From positions 1,426,001 to 1,490,000 of the forward strand of contig NZ_LR134510.1 of NCBI RefSeq assembly GCF_900638385.1: DNA of 64,000 nt, given 5' to 3'. Of the stretch, positions 29,744 through 38,786 are shown piece by piece. The stretch is from Actinobacillus delphinicola. Its GTDB lineage: Bacteria > Pseudomonadota > Gammaproteobacteria > Enterobacterales > Pasteurellaceae. The notes beneath the pieces are model-generated. The model saw only the letters and a list, made by a program, of their open reading frames with translations. It made no database searches and was not told where the DNA came from. Each line of letters begins with the position of its first letter. Position 1 is the first letter of the stretch. The position numbers were made by a program, and so were the translations under genes.

Positions 29744-31282
29744 TTAGTCGTTATTAATACTATCTCCCACTTCTTCCACATTTTGCTGAGTGGAGCTAGA
29801 TTTAGTCACGATATTTTGTAAATCTTGTAAAATTTTACTCGCATTACTCGCCATAAAGTAATTCTTTTTACCAACGCATTTATACCAGCCATTCCTATCT
29901 CGTTCGACAAGTTGTGGATCATCGGTATAACTAAAGGCGATAAAATAAATATCCGCTTTTTGCGTAGTTCCTTCATCCAGACGCTTACGAATATGATCAC
30001 AAAGTCCCGCATTATTTAAATCTGCCGTGAGAGAAGACTGTGCGTCCACACCGTCCGATAAAATTGCAATAATGCGTTTTACATTTTTGTTCTTTTGCGG
30101 ATGGTAAAACATCTCGTTAGTCGCAATAATTAATCCTGAAGATGCAAGCGTATTTCCGCCAGCTTGAACTTGATGTAAGTTCGCATCGAGAATTTTTATA
30201 TCTTTTGCCGTGTACCAGAAATTTGGATAATTAGGTAATTTAAAAAAAGCATTACTGGTTTCGGGTTCGCTTGGGATACCTGTGAGCGGATCTCCAGTAA
30301 AATGCTCGATCATTGAAAAAGTCTTACCAAAATTTACATGCGGTGTATCCATGTAATCGTAATCAGAACCATAATAAGGTGAATTGTAAACGTATGGGAA
30401 GATGTAATTATCATCCCCGATTTGTTTAGTAGCACCGCTGAATCCTACCAATGCGAGGCGATGTTGGGCATTAGGGTTGGCAAAAAACTGTTTGGATAAT
30501 TGGCGAATAATTTGTTTTACATCATAAATTTTTGAGGAAACAGAATCACTCCAACCACAACTTTGGTCTGCACTAAATGTTTTGCTAATAGGATCGTAAG
30601 GGTAGTAGCATTCCCACTTAGGATCTTGATAGCTTTCACCTGCTGGTGGATTTGTCATTGAAGTCGATAAATCTAGAACCAAGATCATATCCACGGCAAG
30701 CGGTGATTGTTTAGTTGTTGTGGTCGTTGAAGTTGATTTTGTTTTTTCAACAGTAATTGTGCCACCAACAGGTTCAGTTTGATTAAAGGAAAGTCCAATA
30801 TTTTTTTGATAACCTTTCCCGTAGTAGAGCCATGAATTACGATCAAAATATCCTTTTATCTGGCATTTTGTCGCTTTATCATTTGTAGTTTCATGACAAT
30901 GATATTGATAATGATCGGTAATTCTATGATTAATCTCTGCGGTATCAGGTAAATAATAGCTGCGTGTAATTTGGCTTAACATCGCTTGGTTACGTTGCTT
31001 GATTCGCTCTGCCTGATTGAGATGAGAATTGAGATCAGCATGGTCTTTGTCTTTGCGATAGCTATTATTTTCAGCCATCACAAAGAGCCCCGCCTCTTCT
31101 AAGCCTTGAGTGAAACGTGTTTTATCTTCCATTATTCCACTGCCATCCACAATAATTGCAATAAAGCCAATAATAATGACGGTTAATAAAACCATTAAAA
31201 TACCGTACACACCTTGAGTATTACGTCTAAAACGAGTGATAGCACGACTAAGCAGATAAAAATAACTTGAGTATTTTTGCAT
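29744..31282 (-). CDS. TadG-like pilus protein with von Willebrand factor A domain, second copy
   Basis: Last gene of the Flp/Tad locus. The 512-residue protein has an N-terminal TadE/G-type hydrophobic segment (about 25-46, with QGVYGILMVLL), a two-Cys region (about 129-140) and a von Willebrand A domain whose metal-binding DLSTS lies at 204-208. TadG proteins are linked to pilus assembly or surface adhesion in Aggregatibacter. It is clearly paralogous to the 31892 gene: shared stretches include ITRxYYLP and WLYYGKxYQ. The Thr run near residues 184-190 is a linker. Which copy is the true tadG I cannot say. Confidence 0.82.
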   Translation of the reverse strand: MQKYSSYFYLLSRAITRFRRNTQGVYGILMVLLTVIIIGFIAIIVDGSGIMEDKTRFTQGLEEAGLFVMAENNSYRKDKDHADLNSHLNQAERIKQRNQAMLSQITRSYYLPDTAEINHRITDHYQYHCHETTNDKATKCQIKGYFDRNSWLYYGKGYQKNIGLSFNQTEPVGGTITVEKTKSTSTTTTTKQSPLAVDMILVLDLSTSMTNPPAGESYQDPKWECYYPYDPISKTFSADQSCGWSDSVSSKIYDVKQIIRQLSKQFFANPNAQHRLALVGFSGATKQIGDDNYIFPYVYNSPYYGSDYDYMDTPHVNFGKTFSMIEHFTGDPLTGIPSEPETSNAFFKLPNYPNFWYTAKDIKILDANLHQVQAGGNTLASSGLIIATNEMFYHPQKNKNVKRIIAILSDGVDAQSSLTADLNNAGLCDHIRKRLDEGTTQKADIYFIAFSYTDDPQLVERDRNGWYKCVGKKNYFMASNASKILQDLQNIVTKSSSTQQNVEEVGDSINND

Positions 31283-31310
31283 AAAATTTTGAGAAAATTG
31301 AGGCGTAATT
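31281..31310 (+). repeat. Repeat-family copy upstream of the second tadG-like gene
   Basis: ATAAAATTTTGA, GAAAATT, GAGGCGTAATT: a diverged single arm between the tadG-like genes, overlapping the gene start. Confidence 0.55.
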
Positions 31311-31378
31311 AAAAAGCCGCGTACTATAACTTACTTTTAACAATAATTAATTAACCTTAATGAGTGAAAATTTTGTTT

Positions 31379-31702
31379 TTACCATAAAGGAAAAGGGTTA
31401 AGGGAGTGTGAGAGGTAATTTTTACGGATGATTAATGGAGTATTTAGCGATGGGATAAGAATATTGGCGTGAGGATTAGGATTTTTTTCAAGCAGAATAA
31501 GTGTTTTGTTTTCAATAGGATTTTTGAGATGACATCCACCATGGGCAAGTGCACAAGTGTCAAGAAACATGACGATAGAACTAAGTAGAAAAACAATTAG
31601 CAAAGTCGTAATGATACCATACGCGCCACGAGGACTGGTTGCAAAATCAAACCAAGTGATTATAAGACTTCGAATGCTAAAATTTTCCCTTTTATCTATC
31701 AT
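31379..31702 (-). CDS. Short TadG/TadE-like membrane protein
   Basis: A 107-residue protein between the two tadG-like genes. Its one hydrophobic segment (about 27-48) is preceded by RGAYGIITTLL, which resembles the N-terminus of both TadG-like neighbours (NGAYAIMMVLL, QGVYGILMVLL). After that it has two Cys and no von Willebrand domain. It may be a minor pilin-like protein or the remains of a third tadG. I chose the ATG at 31702, with a GGA upstream, over one at 31714. Unproved as an expressed gene. Confidence 0.5.
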   Translation of the reverse strand: MIDKRENFSIRSLIITWFDFATSPRGAYGIITTLLIVFLLSSIVMFLDTCALAHGGCHLKNPIENKTLILLEKNPNPHANILIPSLNTPLIIRKNYLSHSLNPFPLW

Positions 31703-31861
31703 AATATTTTCCATACAGAGCAGCGATATTGAATATCGGAGTATGATAACCTATTTTGAGTAGTATTGGTTAATAAATATTGCTCAATTATAGAGATATC
31801 ATACCTCTTTTGATATATATTAAGATTTGTTTTATTTTTAATCGTGTTGAGTTACCCCCAT

Positions 31862-31890
31862 AATTTTTTGTGAAAATGGGGGCGTGATGA
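31862..31890 (+). repeat. Repeat-family copy downstream of the first tadG-like gene
   Basis: AATTTTTTGT, GAAAATG, GGGGCGTGATGA, at the 3' edge of the tadG-like gene. Upstream CCCCCAT (31855-31861) can pair with ATGGGGG, so it may form a hairpin. Confidence 0.65.
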
Positions 31891-31891
31891 A

Positions 31892-33592
31892 TTAATTTAG
31901 ATTTTTGCTGTAGCCGACTTCTTGCGTTGGGCTACCTTTGCGAGGGGAAACTTGGCTTGCTGTTTCAAATGCATTAATAAGATCTTGGGCTTTTAGTGCC
32001 GTGATAAAGTTATCGCCTATGCACTTTTTCCAAAGTGTTTTATTTTGTGTATATTGATAATTACCAAATTGGATAAAATACATTTTAGTTTTTGTATTCA
32101 TACCACGATCTAAACGCTTACGGATTTCCTTACAAAAGCCATTGTCAAAAAGTTGAGCCGTAATATTCACCCCAAGCCCAGTATCTGTGCCATCTGACAT
32201 GATAATCATAATCCGCTGGACATTCTTTTTATTCGATCGATGTTTAAAATTATAGAGCATTTGGTTAGCACCAACCATAATACCCGCTGAACTCATAGTA
32301 CTGTATCCTGGATATTGGAAATTAATATACTTTATAAGTAAATCTCGATCGGTAGCATTGGAATTAAACCAAAATTTATTATACAAGGTTGCTGGATTGT
32401 TTGAGGGATAAGGTAACTGTTGTGTATAACTATCACAAGTTTTACATATATTAGTAATTAGTGAACCATCAAGGCGATGAATTAAATCTTTAGTTTGCTC
32501 GACGTCTAAGTAATGAGCCGCATCTATACCTAAAGGGTAATTTAGTGGATCAATTTTATACCAATCTTCTGGATCTGATTTATAAGTATCATCAATTCGT
32601 TTTTGAATTAATTCAAAATACTTTTGTTGAATAATAAAGGGAATAACTAACTTTGATGTACCTCGTTCAAATGCGCCATTCTGAAATACGGTAATACCTA
32701 GCCTGTTATTGGTGTTATCTTTTAAAAGGACTTGACTGAGTTGATAAAGCGCTCTATCTAATAGATCTACTTTACAGTTAGTGCAAAACATATTACGTCC
32801 GAGTAAATAACGTTGTTCATTATCATCAGATGTACAAATACTAGGATTTAATGAAGTTGACTTATAAAAAGCAATTCTACTCTTAAAATATTCAAAACAT
32901 CGTGGCGAATGATAATCTCCATTTAATGGTTCATACATACTTGCAGAGCCATCCACAACCACAACAACGTCTAAATCCATTTTTTTAGGTTGTGGTTTTA
33001 TTTCCTCATTCTCTATCGGTTTTGCAAAATCTAATTCATTACCAACAGGTTCTGTTGTATTAAAGGTTAAACCTATGTGACGTTGATAATCTTTACCGTA
33101 GTAGAGCCATGAAGTGCGCTCAAAATAGCCACCGATCTTACAATTTATTCCACTTTGCTCGACCGAATATTTGCAATCATAATGGTAACGATCTAGTACC
33201 TTGCCATCATGGGTTTTAAGTGTCGGAGAAAAGATATCTTTATTGGCAATGCGCTGTGCATTTTCAGGTAAATAATATGTTCGAGTGATGCCTCTTAATA
33301 GTGCTTGGTTACGTTCAGCAATTTTGTATTGTTCATTGTAATTTTGCGCATTCAATTCAGTATGGTTCTTATCTTTGCGGAATTGATCATCTTCTGCGGT
33401 AATAAAAAGCCCAGCCTGTTCAAGCCCTTCGGTAAAACGGACTTTATCTTGTAACCAACCTGTGCCATCAACAATAATGGCAATAAAACCAATTAGAAAA
33501 AAAGTGAGTAGTACCATCATTATGGCATAAGCACCATTCTCTTGTGTTATAAAAGTGTTTAGTTTTTTCTTTAACCCTAAAAGTAAGTCCAT
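31892..33592 (-). CDS. tadG: TadG-like pilus protein with von Willebrand factor A domain, first copy
   Basis: Directly follows tadF, the normal tadG position. The 566-residue protein has a TadE/G-type hydrophobic N-terminal segment (about 21-42), paired Cys near 140 and 151 and a von Willebrand A domain with the metal-binding DGSAS at 214-218. An extra Cys-rich part (CTNC and CKTC) is absent from the second copy. In Aggregatibacter tadG is needed for tight adherence. Start MDLLLGLKKK is 21 bases after the tadF stop. Confidence 0.85.
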   Translation of the reverse strand: MDLLLGLKKKLNTFITQENGAYAIMMVLLTFFLIGFIAIIVDGTGWLQDKVRFTEGLEQAGLFITAEDDQFRKDKNHTELNAQNYNEQYKIAERNQALLRGITRTYYLPENAQRIANKDIFSPTLKTHDGKVLDRYHYDCKYSVEQSGINCKIGGYFERTSWLYYGKDYQRHIGLTFNTTEPVGNELDFAKPIENEEIKPQPKKMDLDVVVVVDGSASMYEPLNGDYHSPRCFEYFKSRIAFYKSTSLNPSICTSDDNEQRYLLGRNMFCTNCKVDLLDRALYQLSQVLLKDNTNNRLGITVFQNGAFERGTSKLVIPFIIQQKYFELIQKRIDDTYKSDPEDWYKIDPLNYPLGIDAAHYLDVEQTKDLIHRLDGSLITNICKTCDSYTQQLPYPSNNPATLYNKFWFNSNATDRDLLIKYINFQYPGYSTMSSAGIMVGANQMLYNFKHRSNKKNVQRIMIIMSDGTDTGLGVNITAQLFDNGFCKEIRKRLDRGMNTKTKMYFIQFGNYQYTQNKTLWKKCIGDNFITALKAQDLINAFETASQVSPRKGSPTQEVGYSKNLN

Positions 33593-33613
33593 TTTAATTT
33601 TTCCTCAAAAATA

Positions 33614-34282
33614 TCATCGACCCACTGCGATTGAACTTGATCTGAGAATTTTTCTATCACCCCCTGAGTGCGTAATTGCAGCAAAAAGGCTGTAGCTTGG
33701 AATACAAAGTGTGACTTGATACAACGGAAGTTTTCGATGATTGTTAATTTCAGAGATAGGCGCGAGTTTGCGTAATGTCAGGATATTTGTGGTGGGAACA
33801 CAATCTCTATTCATCAATTCATTATCTTTGAAATTGGTGACGACCCAATGATTCTCAATGGCAAATGACCCTTTTTCTAAGGGTTTAAATTCAAGATCAT
33901 CGAGGCGGATATAAATGCGGCGATTTCCTTTGGGCATTGTAGTACCATAAAACATTTTATTTGCTAGACCTTCAAATGTTTGAATGAGGCTGGCACAATC
34001 ATGGCTAGTGATACTGGAATTAGGTGCCTCGCACATATTTTCTGAACTCGCTTGAATGGCAGATGAATATTCTTTGCCATCGGCGGTATTAAATAATTGA
34101 CGGCGCTCACGCAGAATGTTGACGAGTGAATAGGAAACATTATCCAATTTCCCCATCTGTAAGCGGAACATACTGAGGTCAAACATAAAAATTAATAATA
34201 GGCACATAACAATGATGGCAAAGACAAATTCAATGGTCACCGAACCTTGTTGATTTTTAACAAAACGAGAAGATGAAATCAT
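33614..34282 (-). CDS. tadF: Flp pilus pseudopilin TadF
   Basis: Minor pseudopilin of the Flp system. The 222-residue protein has a prepilin-type leader cut at QQG/SVTIEF, with Glu at +5 (Gly13, Glu18), followed by a hydrophobic segment. Its start overlaps the tadE stop by four bases (ATGA), so the two are translationally coupled. Next is the first tadG-like gene. Confidence 0.88.
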   Translation of the reverse strand: MISSSRFVKNQQGSVTIEFVFAIIVMCLLLIFMFDLSMFRLQMGKLDNVSYSLVNILRERRQLFNTADGKEYSSAIQASSENMCEAPNSSITSHDCASLIQTFEGLANKMFYGTTMPKGNRRIYIRLDDLEFKPLEKGSFAIENHWVVTNFKDNELMNRDCVPTTNILTLRKLAPISEINNHRKLPLYQVTLCIPSYSLFAAITHSGGDRKILRSSSIAVGR

Positions 34283-34881
34283 AGGTTTGGACTCTCTTGA
34301 AATTGGCTACGTTCATGTTCTTGTACAACGAAAAATTGACGCTGAAAAATCTGTTTTAAAAAGCGATTAATATAAGATGCAAAAGGCATTTGTGCATTTA
34401 AATAAGAAAAATGTAAGCTTACTTCATAATAAGCGATCGCCGCATTTTTATAGCATGGTGTTTTGCTATTTGTCGCATTGCAAGTTTCATTGCCAATATG
34501 ATTGAAGTTGGTGGTAACATCTTTGGCAAGTTGTTGATAAGAATGAATAAAATAAATATTTACTAAAATATCATTCGGCGTGATATGGATAGGGATAAAA
34601 GAGAGCCAGCCTTGATGAGCAATGCTTTCATAGCGTTGTTGTAAACGTAATTGTAAACTATGCTGATAACTATATGGTGATTGTGTAGATTGAATGGTGA
34701 AGTCATTCTTGGTTTCACGGATAGACTCAGCGACTGCAAGATCCCAATAAGCGGACGCAAGCGTAATGCGCCCGACTTCAAAGATGAGAAAAAGCACGCC
34801 AATAAAAAAGCCAATCGTGAGGGTAAATTCAATAGAAGAAATTCCTCGTTGTTGGTTAAGGAATTGCTTGAATTTATTCAT
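34279..34881 (-). CDS. tadE: Flp pilus pseudopilin TadE
   Basis: Minor pseudopilin that the TadV peptidase processes and that pilus biogenesis needs. The 200-residue protein has the leader QQRG/ISSIEF with Gly13 and Glu18 at +5, a hydrophobic segment (about 19-40) and two Cys (about 134 and 143) that could form a disulfide. It lies 26 bases after tadD and overlaps tadF. Confidence 0.9.
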   Translation of the reverse strand: MNKFKQFLNQQRGISSIEFTLTIGFFIGVLFLIFEVGRITLASAYWDLAVAESIRETKNDFTIQSTQSPYSYQHSLQLRLQQRYESIAHQGWLSFIPIHITPNDILVNIYFIHSYQQLAKDVTTNFNHIGNETCNATNSKTPCYKNAAIAYYEVSLHFSYLNAQMPFASYINRFLKQIFQRQFFVVQEHERSQFQESPNL

Positions 34882-34907
34882 GTTCCCAGTCCCTTATTCT
34901 AATTTGC

Positions 34908-35720
34908 TTAATTTTGAGCAGAACGCATATTTTTTACCGAAAATCGGGGCGTGGCTTTTAAAGCTGAAATAAGCGAGTCTGGGAATGAGCTAAGTTGATT
35001 GTTTTGAATGATATTTTTCGCATCTTCAATTTTTCCTGCCTTAACTAATGCAAAAACAAGATTATGCATAAGCACTTTATCACGCACACCATTGAGATAT
35101 TCTGGCATGAGCAAACGTACCGCATTTTGATAATCCCCTTGTACAAGGCTTAGCATTCCTAAATTATTAATGGCGACAAGATCGTTAAGGTAATGCCCAC
35201 GCGCACTAATAAAATCAATATATGCTTTCGCAGGTTTACCTAATTGGCTATAAGCGATAGCACGATTATTATAGGCATCTGCATTTTTAGGATAGAGATT
35301 AATTAACTGACTTGCGACTGTTAATGCCTGTGCAGGGCGTTGTAATTTAATCAATGCCTTTGTTTCTAAAAGTAGTGCCTGTTCCATATAATTTTTATTG
35401 TTTAGAAGTGGAGCAAGGTAAGTGAGTGCTGAGTTGTAGTCTTTTGCTGCAAAATAGGTTTGCGCAAGTCTATACGTTAACGCAGGATTGGTTTCATCAC
35501 GTTGATCTTCTTCTGATAAACGGGCACGATAAAGCTCTATTAGCGCTTGGTAATTTTTCGTGGATTGGTAGAATTTTTCTCGATCAGCGAAAACCGTAGG
35601 GTTATTAATATTTAAATTACTTTGGGTTGCATCATTATAGCTAGAATGACTGGAGCATGCACTTACAAGTGTGATAAGGCCTGCAAGGAATAACGGTTTA
35701 AGATGTTTTTTATTTAACAT
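34908..35720 (-). CDS. tadD: Flp pilus assembly lipoprotein TadD (TPR protein)
   Basis: Lipoprotein thought to help secretin assembly, like other pilotins. The 270-residue protein has a signal peptide with lipobox LVSAC (Cys near residue 22) and tetratricopeptide-like repeats with Ala-rich helices through about 55-250. A copy of the GGGGCGTGA repeat (34928-34955) lies in the last codons, so the final dozen residues are partly repeat-encoded. 27 bases after tadC. Confidence 0.88.
   Translation of the reverse strand: MLNKKHLKPLFLAGLITLVSACSSHSSYNDATQSNLNINNPTVFADREKFYQSTKNYQALIELYRARLSEEDQRDETNPALTYRLAQTYFAAKDYNSALTYLAPLLNNKNYMEQALLLETKALIKLQRPAQALTVASQLINLYPKNADAYNNRAIAYSQLGKPAKAYIDFISARGHYLNDLVAINNLGMLSLVQGDYQNAVRLLMPEYLNGVRDKVLMHNLVFALVKAGKIEDAKNIIQNNQLSSFPDSLISALKATPRFSVKNMRSAQN
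34928..34955 (+). repeat. Repeat-family copy inside the 3' end of tadD
   Basis: ATTTTTTACC, GAAAATC, GGGGCGTGGC; it is translated on the minus strand as the tail of TadD. Confidence 0.6.
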
Positions 35721-35747
35721 GGAAATAACCTATCGAAATCAGTGGGG

Positions 35748-36611
35748 CTACATAAATTCAGGCAAAATGCGCATTGCGCCTGGTGCGAGAATAAGGATAA
35801 CAATTGGGAACATAATAAAAACAATGAGTGGCAATGACATTTTTGCTGATAACATTCCCATTTTTTCTTCTAAGCGAAGAAGTTGCATTTCTCGGATATC
35901 TGCAGAGAGATGAATAAGTTGTTCATAAACAGAAGAACCGAAATGTAAACTTTGCTGTAAAACTGTACAAAACAATCGGATCTCTTTAGATGGCAGAGCG
36001 AGTGATAACTCGGATAGGGCTTGGGTTAAACTAGTGATTTCTGCTCGTTGCATCACACGCAGCATAATAAAGCTTAAATCTGAATTAAGCCCTTTGAAAT
36101 CTTCACCTACACGGACTAATGATTGGTTAATCGTCATCCCTGTTTGGACACACACAGCGACTAGATCAATAAAACCTGGTAACTCTTCTAAAAGTAATTT
36201 AATTTTTTTATTAAGAATTTGCGAAATGAGGATATTTGGCAAAATCACCACGGCCATATAGACGATAAAAAACGTTAGACTTGTGAAATAAAAATCTAAT
36301 GGCGGTAGCACAATAAAAATCATTAAGAAAATGGCAACGGTTAATGCAAGTTTTATACGAATATTCTTATCTAATTTTGCTAAGAATACGAGCGTAGGGC
36401 TATGACGAATGAGCAATAATTCAAGTTCCATTTGCTCTTTCGTTTTTTTCGATTTTTTATTACGTGCTTTCTTCTCTTTAGGAAAGGGCATACCATTGAT
36501 AGCGAGTTCAGTATGAATAATTTTACTACGTTGCACCAATCCCATGATAAGGAGTGCAGTTGCCGTAGTAAAAAGCAATAAACAGAGTAGATACCAATAA
36601 ATTTGAACCAT
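35748..36611 (-). CDS. tadC: Flp pilus inner-membrane platform protein TadC
   Basis: One of two related inner-membrane proteins (GspF fold) that, with TadB, form the platform for the TadA motor. The 287-residue protein has an N-terminal hydrophobic segment, a basic cytoplasmic region, paired helices near 88-125 and the T2SSF-type domain with PGFIDLVAVCVQTGMT, followed by C-terminal helices. The start is seven bases after the tadB stop. Confidence 0.9.
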   Translation of the reverse strand: MVQIYWYLLCLLLFTTATALLIMGLVQRSKIIHTELAINGMPFPKEKKARNKKSKKTKEQMELELLLIRHSPTLVFLAKLDKNIRIKLALTVAIFLMIFIVLPPLDFYFTSLTFFIVYMAVVILPNILISQILNKKIKLLLEELPGFIDLVAVCVQTGMTINQSLVRVGEDFKGLNSDLSFIMLRVMQRAEITSLTQALSELSLALPSKEIRLFCTVLQQSLHFGSSVYEQLIHLSADIREMQLLRLEEKMGMLSAKMSLPLIVFIMFPIVILILAPGAMRILPEFM

Positions 36612-36618
36612 AAAATGC

Positions 36619-37506
36619 CTATTTTTTCATTAACCAGTAAATAATACCCATACCGAATGTTTCCGAAGCGATCACATAGTAGAGAACCCACAAACCCGTT
36701 GGATTGTGCGTGATAAATTCAAAATTTTCTGGTAAGACGAATTTCATAAAAATAAAGAAAACTAGAGGGAAACTTGCCACAATGATAGAAGACACTCGTG
36801 CTTCAGCGGTCATTGTTTGCTTTTTTTGCTCCATTTTTTGACTATCGGTGATAATGCGACCTAAGCGTGTGATGATATCGCGCATTTGTCCGCCTTTTTC
36901 CATATTCAAACGAATGATAGTGGCAAAATAGTAAAACTCACGGAATGGCCAACTGTCATAACTCTCTTGAAAAACGGTTGTAACATTTTCACCAAAAGCG
37001 AGGCGGCGATGAATAATTTTAAATTCATCACCGAGTGGACCTTGTACATCCAAGCTACAGCGCTCTAGTGCTTGTAATAAACCAGCACCAGCAGAAGTCG
37101 CACTGTTAAGTACTTGAATGATTTCAGGAAAACTTGCCTCAAAAATTTTCCGAGTCCGACGCTCACCCCATTGCCAAACTCCAAACACAGTGACGAAAAA
37201 AAATAAAGGAATGAAAAAACTTTCGTCAATGTTTAAGTAAAGATGGTTGACTATAAGGGATAGTGCAAAAATGAAAACGACATAGAAAATGTTTTTGCGC
37301 ATGTTTTTAGGATTTCTATCGGTAAAATAGAATTTCCATTGTTGCCACATTTCCTTTAAACGCAATTTGATAAATTGCGCATTAAATTTTGTTTCTTCAT
37401 ATTGATTAGGATCGATTCTATTTTTCTTATAGTTAAATTCCTTAAAGGTGAATAAGAATAAAATAGAACCGAAAAATAAAAGGGCATAGTAAAAGATCCA
37501 AATCAT
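36619..37506 (-). CDS. tadB: Flp pilus inner-membrane platform protein TadB
   Basis: Paralogue of TadC, and with it the membrane base of the Flp assembly machine. The 295-residue protein has an N-terminal helix, a helical pair near 72-110 and the GspF-type domain with SFPEIIQVLNSATSAGAGLL. Start ATG overlaps the tadA stop by four bases (ATGA). Confidence 0.9.
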   Translation of the reverse strand: MIWIFYYALLFFGSILFLFTFKEFNYKKNRIDPNQYEETKFNAQFIKLRLKEMWQQWKFYFTDRNPKNMRKNIFYVVFIFALSLIVNHLYLNIDESFFIPLFFFVTVFGVWQWGERRTRKIFEASFPEIIQVLNSATSAGAGLLQALERCSLDVQGPLGDEFKIIHRRLAFGENVTTVFQESYDSWPFREFYYFATIIRLNMEKGGQMRDIITRLGRIITDSQKMEQKKQTMTAEARVSSIIVASFPLVFFIFMKFVLPENFEFITHNPTGLWVLYYVIASETFGMGIIYWLMKK

Positions 37507-38786
37507 TGTAAATTGCCCCCGAAGATACTATTAAGCTCAGGTAGGAGATTAAAAATACGTGCCTGTTTCGCAACAGTTGAAGATGATAACAATCCGTGAT
37601 TCTTAAAAGTTCCCACAATTTTACCGTTACTGTCACGGTGACTTGCAATTTCATAGCTAAAGATATCTTGCAAAACGATATTGCCAGATTCCATTCCCAT
37701 AACTTCGGTAATGTTAGTAATTTTACGTGAGCCATCATTGAGGCGTGAGGCTTGAACAAGAATATGCACCGCAGAACTCACATGGCGGCGAATCGCCTCT
37801 AAAGGGAGTTTTGCGTTAGACATCATCACCATACTTTCAAGGCGAGATAGTGCATCACGAGGACTATTGGCATGCAGTGTTGACATTGAACCATCATGCC
37901 CTGTATTCATAGCTTGGAGCATTTGGAACGCTTCAGCACCACGACATTCTCCGATAATAATCCGTTCAGGACGCATTCGTAAGGCATTGATAACGAGATC
38001 TTGCATACTCACTTCACCTGTATGTTCAACACTGGGTGGGCGAGTTTCTAAGCGTACAACATGAGGCTGATTAAGCTTTAATTCTGCCGTATCTTCAAGT
38101 GTGATTACACGTTCTGTTGGGGCAATATATTGTGATAAAGCATTTAATAAGGTTGTTTTACCTGAGCCTGTACCGCCAGCAACGATAATATTGACTTGTG
38201 CACGAGCTGCAATAATGAGGAAATTAGCCATTTCTAAAGACAGCGTGCCAAGACGGCGTAGTTCTTGTAACGTTTTTTTGGTCTTACTGAATTTACGGAT
38301 AGAAATTGTTGTCCCATCTAAAGCAATAGGAGGAATTACCACATTTAAGCGACTACCATCAGGTAAACGGCTATCAACTAATGGTGAGCTATCATCAATG
38401 CGTCGTCCCATTTTGGAAACAAGGCGACGAGCGATATCGTTTAATTGGTTTTCAGATAAAAAATGTTTATCTGTTTTTTCCAAAATACCTTGACGCTCCA
38501 CCCAGATATTTTCAGGTCCGTTTACGAGAATATCATTAATGGTTTCATCTTCCATTAACTCACGCAATGGACCGTACCCCATTAATTCATCTGCTAATAA
38601 CTCCGCCATAAAAGTAGAGTCACTTGGCGTAGTTGCTATGCGTAATCCTTGCAGGCACTCATAGATAACAGGAAGTAATAATTCAATTAATTTATCACGG
38701 TCATCTTTGAGCTTGAGGGTGTTTTCAATTTTTAAATTACTTAATACACGTTGACGTAAAAGGATCTGTTGTTCTTGGGTTAACAT
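37503..38786 (-). CDS. tadA: Flp pilus assembly ATPase TadA (CpaF family)
   Basis: Hexameric motor ATPase of the Flp pilus, in the type II/IV secretion ATPase superfamily. The 427-residue protein has Walker A GGTGSGKT at 204-211, a Glu of Walker B at 280 (RIIIGECRG) and the His box TGHDGSMSTLHAN at 295-307. The ATG overlaps the tadZ stop by one base (TAATG). Complete and intact. Confidence 0.96.
   Translation of the reverse strand: MLTQEQQILLRQRVLSNLKIENTLKLKDDRDKLIELLLPVIYECLQGLRIATTPSDSTFMAELLADELMGYGPLRELMEDETINDILVNGPENIWVERQGILEKTDKHFLSENQLNDIARRLVSKMGRRIDDSSPLVDSRLPDGSRLNVVIPPIALDGTTISIRKFSKTKKTLQELRRLGTLSLEMANFLIIAARAQVNIIVAGGTGSGKTTLLNALSQYIAPTERVITLEDTAELKLNQPHVVRLETRPPSVEHTGEVSMQDLVINALRMRPERIIIGECRGAEAFQMLQAMNTGHDGSMSTLHANSPRDALSRLESMVMMSNAKLPLEAIRRHVSSAVHILVQASRLNDGSRKITNITEVMGMESGNIVLQDIFSYEIASHRDSNGKIVGTFKNHGLLSSSTVAKQARIFNLLPELNSIFGGNLQ

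Noticed and set aside
34681-34972. Plus-strand ORFs antisense to tadE/tadD
   Set aside because: They lie wholly against good pilus genes and show no recognisable protein features.
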